This document shows, in pieces, positions 43,083-53,158 of a DNA stretch of 64,000 nt. The notes beneath the pieces were generated by a model. It saw only the letters and a program-made list of their open reading frames with translations. It had not been told where the DNA came from and did not search any database. Location: assembly GCF_001434365.1 (NCBI RefSeq), contig NZ_AZFN01000005.1, positions 1-64,000 of the forward strand, in the 5' to 3' direction. Each line of letters opens with the position of its first letter. Within the stretch, counting starts at the first letter, position 1. The translations under genes were made by a program, and so were the position numbers. This DNA comes from Limosilactobacillus gastricus DSM 16045. GTDB taxonomy: Bacteria > Bacillota > Bacilli > Lactobacillales > Lactobacillaceae.

Positions 43083-43640
43083 ATGGGTGTCTTTGAAAAT
43101 CTAAGAAAAGGCCAACATTATGCGATTAGTGATCCTGATTATCAAGCTGAGGTTCACCAAGAGATTAATCGGAGTGAACATTTAAGTTATCTAATCAGTC
43201 AAACCGATCCAAATGAGCAGGAACGCATTCTTGATCTGGAAAATCAACTATTAAATGATCAAATGCATGATGGAACTTATTTTACGCCGCCCTTTAATAT
43301 TGATTGTGGCAGTCGTGTTTTCTTAGGGAAAAATGTTTTTGCTAATCATGATTTAGACATCATGTCGGCAGGAACAATCACAATTGAAGATGGGGTAATG
43401 ATGGGACCAGAAGTTGCTTTACTGACGGTCAATCATGAACCCAAAAATATTCGCACGGTTTATACAGGTGAAATTCACATCAAGAAAAACGCTTGGTTAG
43501 GCGCTCGTGTCAGTGTCTTACCAGGGGTAACAATCGGTGAAAATGCTATCGTTGGAACTGGGGCAGTAGTGACTCATGATGTCCCCGATAATACGATTGT
43601 GGCAGGGGTTCCAGCCCGGGTTATCAAGACAATCGATTAA
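43083..43640 (+). CDS. Maltose/galactoside-type O-acetyltransferase (hexapeptide repeat)
   Basis: This 185-aa left-handed beta-helix acetyltransferase of the LacA/Maa group has an N-terminal cap (about 1-60), then hexapeptide repeats ending VTIGENAIVGTGAVVTHDVPDNTIVAGVPARVIK. The catalytic His is in LLTVNHEP. The start at 43083 follows GGAGG within the SDR gene. It transfers acetyl from acetyl-CoA to a sugar or similar hydroxyl; the acceptor is unknown. Confidence 0.9.
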   Translation: MGVFENLRKGQHYAISDPDYQAEVHQEINRSEHLSYLISQTDPNEQERILDLENQLLNDQMHDGTYFTPPFNIDCGSRVFLGKNVFANHDLDIMSAGTITIEDGVMMGPEVALLTVNHEPKNIRTVYTGEIHIKKNAWLGARVSVLPGVTIGENAIVGTGAVVTHDVPDNTIVAGVPARVIKTID

Positions 43641-43701
43641 GATCGTTGACATTCCATTGCCAATTGTTATGATAAGGGAAAACCTTAGGAGGTAGCTAAC
43701 A

Positions 43702-44124
43702 ATGGCAAAAACGATTTCGATTGATGGGCAATTACTGCCAGCTGGTCGTCAGGTGAAAATCAAAGCGGATCACCATCAGTGGATGATTGATGAACCAGAA
43801 AGCAGTCATGGAACCGACGTGGGTCCTAGCCCTGTGCAATATTTATTAGGAGCAGTAGCTGGCTGTTTAACAATTACTGCTAAATGGTTAGCAGGACAAA
43901 AGGGAATTCGGTTAGATCAATTTGATGCGCATGTTGAAGGCACCTATTCGATGAAACATGCCAAGGATCCGGATTTTCAAAATCGCTTTACTGAAATTCG
44001 GGTTCATGTTGACATGGAATCAGATTTAAATCCTGATGAAGAAAAAGCTTTTATTGAAGAATGTCGGATGTATTGTCCGGTTGAAGGAACGATCGTAAAC
44101 CAGACCAACTTCATAATTGAATAA
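43702..44124 (+). CDS. OsmC-family protein
   Basis: This 140-aa OsmC/Ohr-like protein has Cys in VAGCLTIT (about residue 54) and in the C-terminal RMYCPVEGTI (about 128), the two positions used by thiol peroxidases of this family. It may reduce organic hydroperoxides. It lies 60 bases behind the acetyltransferase and ends at a terminator. Confidence 0.85.
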   Translation: MAKTISIDGQLLPAGRQVKIKADHHQWMIDEPESSHGTDVGPSPVQYLLGAVAGCLTITAKWLAGQKGIRLDQFDAHVEGTYSMKHAKDPDFQNRFTEIRVHVDMESDLNPDEEKAFIEECRMYCPVEGTIVNQTNFIIE

Positions 44125-44130
44125 GTACCA

Positions 44131-44166
44131 AATCCACTAGACTCCGGGGTCTAGTGGATTTTTTAT
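44131..44166 (+). terminator. Terminator after the OsmC gene
   Basis: AATCCACTAGAC (44131-44142) pairs with GTCTAGTGGATT (44149-44160), followed by T residues. Confidence 0.9.
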
Positions 44167-44184
44167 ATATAAAATTATACTGTG

Positions 44185-44213
44185 TTGACGAACAATACTA
44201 TATATTGTATAAT
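44185..44213 (+). promoter_or_regulatory. PadR operon promoter and operator
   Basis: TTGACG (44185-44190), a 17-base spacer and TATAAT (44208-44213) form the promoter. ACAATA-CTATA-TATTGT (44192-44208) is a perfect inverted repeat filling the spacer, a likely site for the PadR protein encoded next. Confidence 0.75.
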
Positions 44214-44237
44214 ATTGTTGAAGCGGAGGTACAGAAA

Positions 44238-44564
44238 ATGAAAATTACAATTAATGCTGACCTGCTGGATGGGTTAGTCTTAGTCTTATTAAGTCGTCAA
44301 GACTACTATGGCTATGCCTTAACCCAAGATATGCAAGCAGTGATTTCAATCTCTGAGTCAACAATGTATCCGGTATTGCGACGATTAAAGAAAAATGGGT
44401 ATTTAGAAACTTATGATCAAGCTTTAGATGGTCGTAATCGTCGTTATTATCGAATCTTACCAGAGGGTCAGGAACACCTGGAGCGGATCATCAAAATGTG
44501 GAATGATTATAAAGAAAGTTTAGACCAAATTTTTAATGGTCATCTAGATGGGGAGGAAGGATAG
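44238..44564 (+). CDS. PadR-family transcriptional regulator
   Basis: This 108-aa winged-helix regulator has YYGYALTQDMQ, SESTMYPVLRRLKKNGYLE (recognition region) and GRNRRYYRILPEG (wing). The start at 44238 follows GCGGAGG. It is first of a four-gene operon with a HAAS-domain membrane protein, a DUF4097 adhesin-like protein and a PspC protein, a set that in lactobacilli responds to cell-envelope stress. An operator lies in its own promoter. Confidence 0.92.
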   Translation: MKITINADLLDGLVLVLLSRQDYYGYALTQDMQAVISISESTMYPVLRRLKKNGYLETYDQALDGRNRRYYRILPEGQEHLERIIKMWNDYKESLDQIFNGHLDGEEG

Positions 44565-45161
44565 ATGGACAAGCAAAGATACTTGGAAGAACTAGCTAAA
44601 TATCTAGCACCATTATCAGCAGAAGAACGTCAAGACGCCATCGATTTTTATAGCGAAATGATTGATGACGCCGGCTTAGTAACTTGGGACGCGATGGTCA
44701 TGAAATTGGGTAAACCGGAGAGTTTAGCCCATAAGATTGTAGGAGACCAAGAAGGATCTAAGGAAACAAGTTCGCAACTAACTAGGAGACATTTGAACGC
44801 TGGAACATTGGCTTTAATCCTCTTAGTAATTGTGATTACCTTTCCGATTTGGATGATTTTATTAGGCATTGCTTTTGGGATTGTCGTCGCAATTATTGGA
44901 GCTGCCTTTGGTGTAATCATGGGAATCATTTCCACTATCATGGTCGGAATTATTTTAGGAATTACTAACATTTATATCGGCATTCTAATGGCAACGACGA
45001 ATCCAGCCGTCAGTTTATTCTATATTGGAATCGCGATTATTGCCTTAGCTATAGCTATGTTCCTATTGCCGTTGATTTGGTTTGGCTTTAAGTTACTAAT
45101 TCACTGGATGGTGGAACTAATTCAATGGATTACGAAGAAATTACATCGGGGAGGACACTAA
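44565..45161 (+). CDS. HAAS/DUF1700 domain membrane protein
   Basis: This 198-aa protein has an N-terminal HAAS (DUF1700) segment (DKQRYLEELAKYLAPLSAEERQ, about 2-40) and three or four hydrophobic segments from about residue 80 on, rich in Ile and Gly. It starts at the PadR stop. HAAS proteins generally pair with PadR regulators and probably sequester them or relay membrane state. Confidence 0.88.
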   Translation: MDKQRYLEELAKYLAPLSAEERQDAIDFYSEMIDDAGLVTWDAMVMKLGKPESLAHKIVGDQEGSKETSSQLTRRHLNAGTLALILLVIVITFPIWMILLGIAFGIVVAIIGAAFGVIMGIISTIMVGIILGITNIYIGILMATTNPAVSLFYIGIAIIALAIAMFLLPLIWFGFKLLIHWMVELIQWITKKLHRGGH

Positions 45162-45163
45162 TC

Positions 45164-46000
45164 ATGAAAAAGTGGTATTTTTGGAGTTTGATCGTCCTTA
45201 TTGTTGGACTCGTTGCAACTGCAATTGGTTTTATAGGTCATGGTAATCAAACGATTGAATTTGAAAACTGGCATCATGCTAAGATCGTTACTAAGTCATC
45301 CAAGATCACTACTAAAACGACCAAATGGTCAGAAAGTGATTTTAACCAAATTAATGTTGATGTGAAGAATGTTGATGTTGTCGTCCAAACCGGTGATTCA
45401 TATAACGTTAAGTTTGTCGGTTCGCCAGATGCTAAATTTAAGGTAAGTAAAAAAGATCAAACTTTAACTGTTAAGCAAACCAAGGACGCCACGAAGGGCT
45501 ACCGAATGCGGACGAAAGGTTTCTTCTGGATTTACGACCATGATCAACATGCCGATTCGAAATTAATCATCACGGTACCTAAAGACACCCAATTATCGAA
45601 TGTTTCTATTAATGAAACCAATGTTGACCTAGCTGGTGATCTGACGCTGAAGAACATTAAGGCTGATAATGTTTATCTTTCAACTGGTGGCGATATTACT
45701 GTTAACCAAGCCACTATTAATGGTGGTCAAATCATTAGTGAAGATGATATTGACCTCCAAAAAACGACCTTTAATGGTCAAGTAACCATTAATAGCAAGA
45801 ATGGCGATATTGAAGTTTCTAATGCCAATGATCAGGTTGGTTACCAAGTCCAAGCTGTTAATGGAGATGCGAAGCTTTTTAAACAATCAAATGACAGTGG
45901 AGATCAATTAAAGGTCAATGAAGACAATAGCACTCAAGTGAAATTGACCGCTAGTAATGGTGACATTAATGTTTTGAAAGGAAATGATGACGATGACTAA
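45164..46000 (+). CDS. DUF4097-type beta-strand repeat protein, membrane anchored
   Basis: This 278-aa protein has one N-terminal membrane segment (about 4-22) followed by an extracellular right-handed beta-helix-like domain with repeats of the form V-D-V-x-x-x-D-V and S-x-N-G-D-I. The start at 45164 follows GGGGAGG; the longer frame from 45125 is not needed. It is third in the PadR operon. DUF4097 proteins of Firmicutes include LiaX-like sensors of envelope damage, which fits the context. Confidence 0.83.
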   Translation: MKKWYFWSLIVLIVGLVATAIGFIGHGNQTIEFENWHHAKIVTKSSKITTKTTKWSESDFNQINVDVKNVDVVVQTGDSYNVKFVGSPDAKFKVSKKDQTLTVKQTKDATKGYRMRTKGFFWIYDHDQHADSKLIITVPKDTQLSNVSINETNVDLAGDLTLKNIKADNVYLSTGGDITVNQATINGGQIISEDDIDLQKTTFNGQVTINSKNGDIEVSNANDQVGYQVQAVNGDAKLFKQSNDSGDQLKVNEDNSTQVKLTASNGDINVLKGNDDDD

Positions 46001-46247
46001 AAAGCTATATAAATCAAATGACCGAATCATTGGCGGAGTCTTTGGCGGAATTGCTGAATATTTTGGCTGGGATAAAACGGTGGTACGGTTAATTGGCACT
46101 TTAATTATTCTCTTCGTTGGTCAACTATTTTTAGGGGTACTTGCATATTTTATTGCGATGGAAATTATGCCAAACCGACCTGATTATCAAAAGGGTGGTA
46201 ATCATCGTTCCGATGCACCGATTGAAGGGGAATTTGAAGAAAAATAA
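45993..46247 (+). CDS. PspC domain protein
   Basis: This 84-aa PspC protein has KKLYKSNDRIIGGVFGGIAEYFGWDKTVVR and one strong hydrophobic segment (about residues 33-55). PspC proteins act at the membrane in phage-shock/LiaFSR-type stress responses. Several Met codons are close; 45993 was chosen for spacing to AAAGGA, although 45984 and 45987 are possible. It overlaps the end of the DUF4097 gene. Confidence 0.87.
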   Translation: MTKKLYKSNDRIIGGVFGGIAEYFGWDKTVVRLIGTLIILFVGQLFLGVLAYFIAMEIMPNRPDYQKGGNHRSDAPIEGEFEEK

Positions 46248-46252
46248 AAACA

Positions 46253-46303
46253 AAATGGATCATAACCTTAGGATATTGACTAAGATTATGATCCATTTTT
46301 ATT
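46253..46303. terminator. Bidirectional terminator
   Basis: AATGGATCATAA pairs with TTATGATCCATT, A-rich to the left and T-rich to the right, between convergent genes. Confidence 0.85.
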
Positions 46304-47159
46304 CATACCAATGGTATAAAGCTTGGGTTCCTTCATCACCGAAGCCCATAGCTTCAACGGCTTGGCATTCTTTTAGAATTTGGTCTAAAATTGCTAATTT
46401 AAGGTCACGATCATTGGCTTCACCTTGGGCGATTTTGAGATCTTTAATAAAATGTTTCATATAAAAGGTGGCCTTGAAATCATTGTTAATTAACATAGGC
46501 ATAAAGGCTTCCATTTGAGCACTTCCAGCTGCCCCAGCGCGAATAGTATCAAACATTTTTTGCGGATCCAGCCCAGCGGCTTTGGCATACCGTAAGGATT
46601 CGCAAACTCCTGCTAATGCGCCCGCTAAGGCAATCTGGTTAGCCATTTTTGTATGTTGACCGGATCCAGCTGGTCCTTGTAAGACAATTTGTTTCCCCAT
46701 GGCAGTAAAAATTGGAAAAGCATGATCGAAAGTGGCCTGATCTCCACCGATCATAATTGATAAACTACCATTTTCAGCTCCCGCTAAACCACCAGAAACC
46801 GGCGCATCCAGAGCTAAGAGCTTATGATCAACGGCAGCTTGATAGATTTTTTGGGCTAATTGTGGGCTGGTTGTCGTCATATCAATAATGGTGGTACCCG
46901 GGTTAGCCCCTGCTAAAATCCCATGTTCACCAAAGTAGACTTCTTCAACGTCTTTAGGATAGCCAACTATCGTAATAACAAAGTCCACATCATGTGCACA
47001 TTGAGCGGCATCATCAGTCCAATCAGCTCCATCATTAATAAGGTCTTCCGCTTTGGCCTTGGTCCGATTCCAAATCTGTACTTGGTAACCATTTTTCAGC
47101 AAATTTCTAATCATTCCATGACCCATTAAGCCGGTCCCAATAAATCCAATCTTTGTCAT
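46299..47159 (-). CDS. 3-hydroxyisobutyrate dehydrogenase / GlxR-like reductase
   Basis: This 286-aa NAD(P)-dependent beta-hydroxyacid dehydrogenase has the N-terminal motif IGFIGTGLMGHGM, the substrate motif DAPVSGGLAGAENGSL (about 120) and the catalytic Lys in GSGQHTKMANQI (about 171). It reduces a 3-oxo acid such as tartronate semialdehyde or oxidises a 3-hydroxy acid. It is monocistronic, with an AGGGAGCAG-type ribosome site. The specific substrate is not readable. Confidence 0.88.
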   Translation of the reverse strand: MTKIGFIGTGLMGHGMIRNLLKNGYQVQIWNRTKAKAEDLINDGADWTDDAAQCAHDVDFVITIVGYPKDVEEVYFGEHGILAGANPGTTIIDMTTTSPQLAQKIYQAAVDHKLLALDAPVSGGLAGAENGSLSIMIGGDQATFDHAFPIFTAMGKQIVLQGPAGSGQHTKMANQIALAGALAGVCESLRYAKAAGLDPQKMFDTIRAGAAGSAQMEAFMPMLINNDFKATFYMKHFIKDLKIAQGEANDRDLKLAILDQILKECQAVEAMGFGDEGTQALYHWYE

Positions 47160-47214
47160 AAGATCTGCTCCCTTCGTTAAGTTATTTCCATTATACTCTT
47201 TATGTTATCAGAGG

Positions 47215-47224
47215 TTGTATACAA
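47215..47224. promoter_or_regulatory. Palindrome in the divergent promoter region
   Basis: TTGTATACAA is a perfect 10-base palindrome in the gap between the divergent reductase and transporter genes. A related GATATACAAAA follows near 47252. It may be an operator for an unknown regulator. Confidence 0.35.
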
Positions 47225-47352
47225 AAATAGTGCATAACAAGTGTAGATATACAAAAAACAGCAAAAATATCCCGATTGTATTGTATTAATATTCATTTTT
47301 TAGTATTATACATACATAATCATGAATGAAAATCATAGAAAGGGATTTGATT

Positions 47353-48876
47353 ATGAAAAAACTTTGGAAACAAATGCTAATGTTAGTTGCTACTTTAGCA
47401 TTAATGATGTCGGCGCTGGTTCCTTCAGCGATGGCTGCTAGTAGTTCATCTAGTAGTAGTGAAGCTACCAGCAGTTCGGCTTCTTCAACTTCGGGTGATA
47501 AATTAGCCGAGATTAAACAAAAAGGGGTCCTCGTGGTTGGACTATCTGCTGATTATCCACCATTAGAATTTACTGCCAAAATTAATGGTAAAACGGAATA
47601 TGTTGGGGTCGATGTGTCCATTGCTAAAGCAATCGCCAAGGATCTGGGCGTCAAACTTGAAATTAAGAATATGAGTTTTGATTCGCTCTTGGTGGCCATG
47701 GAAACTGGGAAAGTTGATATGGTTATTTCAGGGATGAACGCCACGGCCGAACGGAAGCAAAGTGTGGACTTCTCGCATGTTTATTACAAGGGTGGGGCCA
47801 CTTTCCTGATTAATAAAAAGGACAAAGCAAAGTATAAATCAGGTAATGATCTTAAAACGGCTAATATTGGGGTCCAAACCGGGACTGTCCAAGCTACGAT
47901 GGCTAAGAATAGTTTCCCAAATGCCACGGTGAAACCCTTATCTAACCTCAGTAACTTAGTTTTAGCTTTGAAGTCGGGCAAGACCAATGCCGTCCTGATG
48001 GATGCTTTAATTGCCAAAGCCTATGCTAGCAACGATGATTCTTTAGCAGTGGTATCAAAAACCGGTATTAAGAATGATTTAAGTGATGCCGGAACGGCGG
48101 TTGCTATGCCAAAAGGGCAAACGAGTTTGGTAAATGCGGTTAACCAAACAATCGATCGGATTAACCAAAATAAGACGGTCGAAAAAACTTACTTGCCAGC
48201 AGCTGCTAAATATATGAAGAAAGTTGAAGCTAAGCGGACACTTTGGAACTACTGGACATACTTTGCTAAAGGGATTGGTGATACCTTAATTATCACGGTG
48301 GTTTCGGTCTTCTTTGGGTTTGTATTAGGGATTCTGCTATCATTAATGCGGCTTTCCAAAATCAAGCTGTTACATTGGATCGCGGTATGTTATATTGAAT
48401 TCGTTCGGGGTACCCCGTTAATGGTTCAAATTATGTTCATTTACTTTGGGATTGGGGCGGTAATTTCATCCATGCCTGCTATTTTGGCCGGAATTATCGC
48501 AATTTCCTTAAACTCGGGAGCTTATGTCGCCGAAATTATTCGGTCCGGGATTCAATCAATTAACAAAGGTCAAAGTGAAGCTGCTCGTTCCTTAGGGTTG
48601 AGTCAAAAGATGACCTTCCAATATGTTGTGATGCCACAAGCTTTAAAGAATATTTGGCCAGCCTTAGGAAACGAATTTATTACCTTGCTGAAGGATAGTT
48701 CCTTAGCTTCGACGATCGGGGTTGCCGAATTAATGTACCAAACTCAGTTAGTACAAACCTCTACATATAAAGGAGTGGCGCCACTAGCCATCACCATGGT
48801 ACTTTACTTTATTATGACGTTCACTGTTTCAAAGATTCTGGGATACTACGAAGGGAAGATGAATCACAATGGATAA
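47353..48876 (+). CDS. Glutamine-type ABC transporter, fused binding protein and permease (GlnP-like)
   Basis: This 507-aa fusion has a hydrophobic N-terminus, a Ser-rich linker (about 32-55), a family-3 binding domain (about 60-295, [15 protein letters not shown]) and a C-terminal permease (about 305-505) with [10 protein letters not shown] and the EAA loop EAARSLGLS. Such fusions are common in LAB and import glutamine, glutamate or other polar amino acids. The start at 47353 follows AAAGGG. Its last eight bases overlap the ATPase gene. There is one binding domain, not the two of Lactococcus GlnP. Confidence 0.92.
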   Translation: MKKLWKQMLMLVATLALMMSALVPSAMAASSSSSSSEATSSSASSTSGDKLAEIKQKGVLVVGLSADYPPLEFTAKINGKTEYVGVDVSIAKAIAKDLGVKLEIKNMSFDSLLVAMETGKVDMVISGMNATAERKQSVDFSHVYYKGGATFLINKKDKAKYKSGNDLKTANIGVQTGTVQATMAKNSFPNATVKPLSNLSNLVLALKSGKTNAVLMDALIAKAYASNDDSLAVVSKTGIKNDLSDAGTAVAMPKGQTSLVNAVNQTIDRINQNKTVEKTYLPAAAKYMKKVEAKRTLWNYWTYFAKGIGDTLIITVVSVFFGFVLGILLSLMRLSKIKLLHWIAVCYIEFVRGTPLMVQIMFIYFGIGAVISSMPAILAGIIAISLNSGAYVAEIIRSGIQSINKGQSEAARSLGLSQKMTFQYVVMPQALKNIWPALGNEFITLLKDSSLASTIGVAELMYQTQLVQTSTYKGVAPLAITMVLYFIMTFTVSKILGYYEGKMNHNG

Positions 48877-49606
48877 GATGCTCGAAATTAAGAACCTCCA
48901 AAAGAAATTTGGGGATCATGAAGTTTTAAAGGACATCACCGCTGAAGTTGATAACGGGCAAGTGATTTGTGTCATTGGTCCTTCTGGTTCCGGGAAAAGT
49001 ACCTTTTTACGGTGTTTAAATTTATTAGAAGAACCAACTTCTGGTAAGGTGATCTTTGAGGGACAGGAATTAACGAATCTTAAGGAAGCTCAACTTGATG
49101 TGTTGCGGGAAAAAATGGGCATGGTTTTCCAAAGTTTTAACCTGTTCCCAAATATGACCGTTTTGGATAATATCACTTTGGCACCGATCAAGGTTAAGAA
49201 AATCGAAAAAGCTAAAGCTGAAGCGACAGCTAAAGAGTTATTAGATCGGGTTGGCTTGGCCGAAAAGGCGGATGCCTATCCCGCCAGCCTATCAGGAGGA
49301 CAACAACAACGGGTGGCAATTGCGCGAGCCCTAGCAATGAATCCCGATTTGATGCTATTTGATGAACCAACCAGTGCCTTGGATCCGGAAATGGTCGGCG
49401 AAGTGCTGGAAGTTATGAAAGACTTGGCTAAATCTGGGATGACGATGGTAGTTGTTACTCATGAGATGGGTTTTGCTAAAGAAGTGGCGGATGAAGTTTG
49501 GTTCATGGATGAAGGATATATCCAAGAACAAGGGACCCCAACGGAAGTCTTTGATCACCCAACTAGTGAACGGGCCCAAAGCTTCCTAGCTAAGATTTTA
49601 AAATAG
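48869..49606 (+). CDS. Polar amino-acid ABC transporter ATP-binding protein (GlnQ-like)
   Basis: This 245-aa ATPase has Walker [10 protein letters not shown] (about 36-44), signature LSGGQQQR, Walker [14 protein letters not shown] and switch VVTHEMGF. It overlaps the fused permease gene by eight bases and supplies energy for it. The operon ends at a strong terminator. Confidence 0.94.
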   Translation: MDKMLEIKNLQKKFGDHEVLKDITAEVDNGQVICVIGPSGSGKSTFLRCLNLLEEPTSGKVIFEGQELTNLKEAQLDVLREKMGMVFQSFNLFPNMTVLDNITLAPIKVKKIEKAKAEATAKELLDRVGLAEKADAYPASLSGGQQQRVAIARALAMNPDLMLFDEPTSALDPEMVGEVLEVMKDLAKSGMTMVVVTHEMGFAKEVADEVWFMDEGYIQEQGTPTEVFDHPTSERAQSFLAKILK

Positions 49607-49607
49607 T

Positions 49608-49641
49608 AGAAAAGGAGATCCAAAATTTGGATCTCCTTTTT
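49608..49641. terminator. Bidirectional terminator
   Basis: AAAAGGAGATCCAAA pairs with TTTGGATCTCCTTTT between the convergent glnQ-like and cydC genes. Confidence 0.88.
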
Positions 49642-49645
49642 CCAG

Positions 49646-51253
49646 TTAGAGCGTAAGTTCATAGATTTGGTCAGCAATTGATAGAGTTGATAAGCGGTGG
49701 GAGACAATTACCACCGTTTTTTCTTTTGCAATTTTTTGCAGCGACTTTAAAATAATCGCTTCATTTAAAACATCCAAGTTAGCAGTAATTTCATCGAGAA
49801 GCAGCAACTCACCTTCATGTAAAAAGGCGCGGGCAATTCCTAATCGTTGCTTTTGACCCTCTGAAATGCTATCGGCTAGTTCGCTTAACTTAGTTTGATA
49901 TTGTTCTGGTAAAGATTCGATGTAATTAGCGATCCCGGCTTGTTGAGCCACCAGTTGAATTTCCTGATCACTGGCTTGTGGGTTACCTAATTTTAGGTTA
50001 TTCGCGATGGTATCTTGAAAGAGCCAAGTTTCTTGGGAAACGTAGCTTTCCATCTGACGTAAATAATTACTGTTTATTTTCGTTAAACTAGTCTTATTAA
50101 TGGTAACTTGACCAGTATCGGGATCGTAAAAGTGCGCTAATAATTTTAAAATGGTTGATTTGCCAGTCCCACTTGGGGCGTGGATTCCCATAATCTGTCC
50201 CTTTGGAATAGTCAAATTAAGTTTCTGGATGACCGGGTTGACGGTATCAGGATAAGTAAAGGTAACGTTAGTTAATTGGGCTTGGTCAAATGTCGGTTGT
50301 TGACCTTGTTCAACCTCTTGCACAACTGGGTTTTCATCTAACAAGTCAATTAGTCGTTGGGCAGCGCCAATGGTTTGGGAGAGCCCGGCGGTTAGCGAAG
50401 ATAAGGCAATTACTGGCCCAAAAGATGAAAGGACTATAACTGTAGCAATAATGATAGTTACTGGACTTAAATGCAAGGCATAGGCTATTAACAAGGTCCC
50501 AAGGGAAAAACCAAAAACTACCAAGTAGATGGCAGCATTTTGGAGGCCACTTCCCAAACTAATTTGACCTTGGGTATGATTTAAGGCTTTAGTTTGGTCA
50601 GTAAGTGACTGTAATCGCTTCGGCATGCCTTTGAATTGTAAGAGTTCACCTAATCCATATAGGGAATCGAGGACGTATGACGATAATTGGCCCAGTTGAT
50701 TACGGACCTGAAGTCCTCGTGCGTCCATGATATGGTGACTAACTAGGGGAATTAGGTAGCCGATTAAAAGATATCCCAACAGGGCCCACAGACCAAGCCA
50801 GGGTGATAAACAAGTTAGCAATCCAGGAACCATAATTGACACCAGGGTTGCAATCGCGACCGGGGAAATGGTGTGAGCATAGAATAATTCCAACATTTCA
50901 ATATCACTGGTTACTAGTGCGATTAAATCTCCTTTGCTCTTATTTTCTAAGATGGCCGGACTTAACCGACGAAGCGCCGAGAACACTTTTTGCCGCAGGA
51001 GCGCTAAAAGCTTAAAGGCGATTAAATGATTGCAATAATGTTCCCCATAATGAAGAGGGCCTCGCAAAAAACCACAGATTAGAATAGGCCAAAGATAATT
51101 AGTAAAATTGCTAGGATCCGTGAGTAGACCAGTAATAGCAATTACGGGAAGGGCAATAACCGTTAACTGACCTAGCACCCCTAAGCAGATGGCTGCAAAC
51201 ATGACGCCAGTCAAGGGAGCAATTAATTTAAATAGACGAAATAGGGCACTCAT
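49646..51253 (-). CDS. cydC: CydC-like thiol-reductant ABC exporter subunit
   Basis: This 535-aa half-transporter has six N-terminal membrane segments and a C-terminal ATPase (Walker A HAPSGTGKST about 360, signature SISEGQKQR, Walker B LLLDEITANLD). The signature Leu/Gly-Gly is changed to I-S-E-G. It pairs with cydD, whose stop overlaps its start by four bases. CydDC exports cysteine or glutathione and is needed to assemble cytochrome bd. cydAB are not in the window. Confidence 0.85.
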   Translation of the reverse strand: MSALFRLFKLIAPLTGVMFAAICLGVLGQLTVIALPVIAITGLLTDPSNFTNYLWPILICGFLRGPLHYGEHYCNHLIAFKLLALLRQKVFSALRRLSPAILENKSKGDLIALVTSDIEMLELFYAHTISPVAIATLVSIMVPGLLTCLSPWLGLWALLGYLLIGYLIPLVSHHIMDARGLQVRNQLGQLSSYVLDSLYGLGELLQFKGMPKRLQSLTDQTKALNHTQGQISLGSGLQNAAIYLVVFGFSLGTLLIAYALHLSPVTIIIATVIVLSSFGPVIALSSLTAGLSQTIGAAQRLIDLLDENPVVQEVEQGQQPTFDQAQLTNVTFTYPDTVNPVIQKLNLTIPKGQIMGIHAPSGTGKSTILKLLAHFYDPDTGQVTINKTSLTKINSNYLRQMESYVSQETWLFQDTIANNLKLGNPQASDQEIQLVAQQAGIANYIESLPEQYQTKLSELADSISEGQKQRLGIARAFLHEGELLLLDEITANLDVLNEAIILKSLQKIAKEKTVVIVSHRLSTLSIADQIYELTL

Positions 51254-52995
51254 GATAATTCCTCCTTAGCGCTTGTGAAACTCTCTAATTCGGCTTGATG
51301 ATTAAATAGATTGGTATAGGCACCGTTCTGCGCCAGCAGGGTTTGATGATCACCACTTTCAATAATTTTTCCCTGGTCAAGGTAAAAGATTTGATCACAA
51401 TCAGTCACATTGGCTAATCGATGTGAAATTAAGATAACTGTTTTAGTTTTTGCAACTTGTTTAATAAGTCGCATAATTATAGCTTCTGATTCTTGATCAA
51501 TATTTGAAGTTGCTTCATCGAAAATAAAGACCTGGGCATCTGTCAGTAAGGCTCGAGCAATGGCTAGCCGTTGTTTTTGCCCACCCGATAGATTTGCGGC
51601 ATCAGTCTCAATCAGCGTCGCTAGCCCAGCTTTAGATTGACAAAAGTCCCATAAGTTAACTTGCTTTAAAGCTTGCATTAGCTCTTGATCGGTGGCATCA
51701 GGTTTAGCCAAGATAAGATTATCGCGAAAACTGCCCTTAAAGACAAAAGCATGGTGACTAACAATAGTAATTCGATCATTAAGGGAATCCTGTGATAAAT
51801 CAGACAGTTCAGTGGGACCGAATTTTAACGATCCAGCATATTGACGAACTTGTCCGCTTAGTAAAGCTGCTAAAGTAGATTTACCAGCTCCCGAAGGACC
51901 CACGAAAGCCACCAACTGATGAGGCTGAATGGTTAAAGCAATATTAGTTAAACTCGGCTGATGAGCATGCGGATAAGTAAAAGTAAGATCTTGACTGCTA
52001 ATTGTAAATTCCTGATCAGCTAGATTTTGATCACCATCGGTTAGTTCAGTTAAATCTAAGAATTCAAAAATTTTGTCACTAGCCTTCATGCCGTTCATTC
52101 CCATATGGAAATAAGCACCTAATTGTCGCATTGGTAAGAAATATTCGGTGGCAAGTAATACCAAGATAATGGTTTCTTGAAGCGTAATCTGAGCTTGATG
52201 ATATTGACTAAGAGCCACCACAATGCCCACGGCGGCACCACCATAAGCCACGAGATCCATAATGATGGTACTAAAAAGTTGAGTAGAAAGGACCTTCATG
52301 GTCACCCGACGGAATTGTTCACTTTCGGCAACAATCTCATCTTCTGCCGTCTGATCTGCTTGATAAACTTTTAAGGTGGTCATCCCATGGAGCTTCTCCA
52401 AAAAGGTATCGCCCAGTTGGTAGTAACTTCTAAAATAAGTCGAGAGGACCGAAGTGACTAACTTCATAACCACCATTATCACGATGGAAATTAACGGGAC
52501 GGCACAAAGGAGAACAATACTGGTTGGAGCATTAATTTGAACCAAAATAATGAAAAGGGTAATTGGAGCTAAAAGAGCATAGAAAAATTGACTTAAATAG
52601 CGGCCAACGTAAGTTTCTAGTTGTTCAATTCCTTCGGTCAGCATTTGCGTAATTTGAACGGAAGGAATTTGTTCTCGATAACCAGTTCCTAAGCGTGCTA
52701 ACTTTTCAAACATGGCGAAGCGGAGACTTTGTTTAATTTCACTCGCAGCAAAGAAACTTGCATGATCATAAGCCAGCGAGCATCCCATCCGAACGATAAT
52801 TGCCACCCCGATTGTGCAGAGGGCGGACATAAACGATATTGTTTTGCCTTCATTGTGTAGAATTAGATCAAAGATCGAGGCAAATGCAAAAATTAACATG
52901 ATTTGCGCAATTAATGAAAGCCATTGCCAGAAAATTTGGAGAGCAATCTGTCGACGTGATGAGGTCAGCATTTTTAATAAGCGAATTTTAATCAT
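51250..52995 (-). CDS. cydD: CydD-like thiol-reductant ABC exporter subunit
   Basis: This 581-aa half-transporter has an N-terminal membrane domain and a C-terminal ATPase with Walker A GPSGAGKST (about 365), LSGGQKQR and VFIFDEATSNID. Sequence features (KLHGMTTLKVYQAD, YFLPMRQLGAYFHMGMNG) match the CydD branch of LAB. It is transcribed before cydC. Together with polyprenyl synthase and menG downstream it suggests bd-type respiration. Confidence 0.87.
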   Translation of the reverse strand: MIKIRLLKMLTSSRRQIALQIFWQWLSLIAQIMLIFAFASIFDLILHNEGKTISFMSALCTIGVAIIVRMGCSLAYDHASFFAASEIKQSLRFAMFEKLARLGTGYREQIPSVQITQMLTEGIEQLETYVGRYLSQFFYALLAPITLFIILVQINAPTSIVLLCAVPLISIVIMVVMKLVTSVLSTYFRSYYQLGDTFLEKLHGMTTLKVYQADQTAEDEIVAESEQFRRVTMKVLSTQLFSTIIMDLVAYGGAAVGIVVALSQYHQAQITLQETIILVLLATEYFLPMRQLGAYFHMGMNGMKASDKIFEFLDLTELTDGDQNLADQEFTISSQDLTFTYPHAHQPSLTNIALTIQPHQLVAFVGPSGAGKSTLAALLSGQVRQYAGSLKFGPTELSDLSQDSLNDRITIVSHHAFVFKGSFRDNLILAKPDATDQELMQALKQVNLWDFCQSKAGLATLIETDAANLSGGQKQRLAIARALLTDAQVFIFDEATSNIDQESEAIIMRLIKQVAKTKTVILISHRLANVTDCDQIFYLDQGKIIESGDHQTLLAQNGAYTNLFNHQAELESFTSAKEELS

Positions 52996-53158
52996 ATTCT
53001 AATCTCCCGTAAATAAATAAGATTTTATCATCTTCACTTTCATTTCGAAATACTTAATTTAATAAAATTAAGATTCAGAGTTGAGAAGCTAATTTAAATT
53101 GTGCGATAATGATCCCAATCAAGATTAAAATAATTTAATGAAAAGAAGGGATCCTTTT

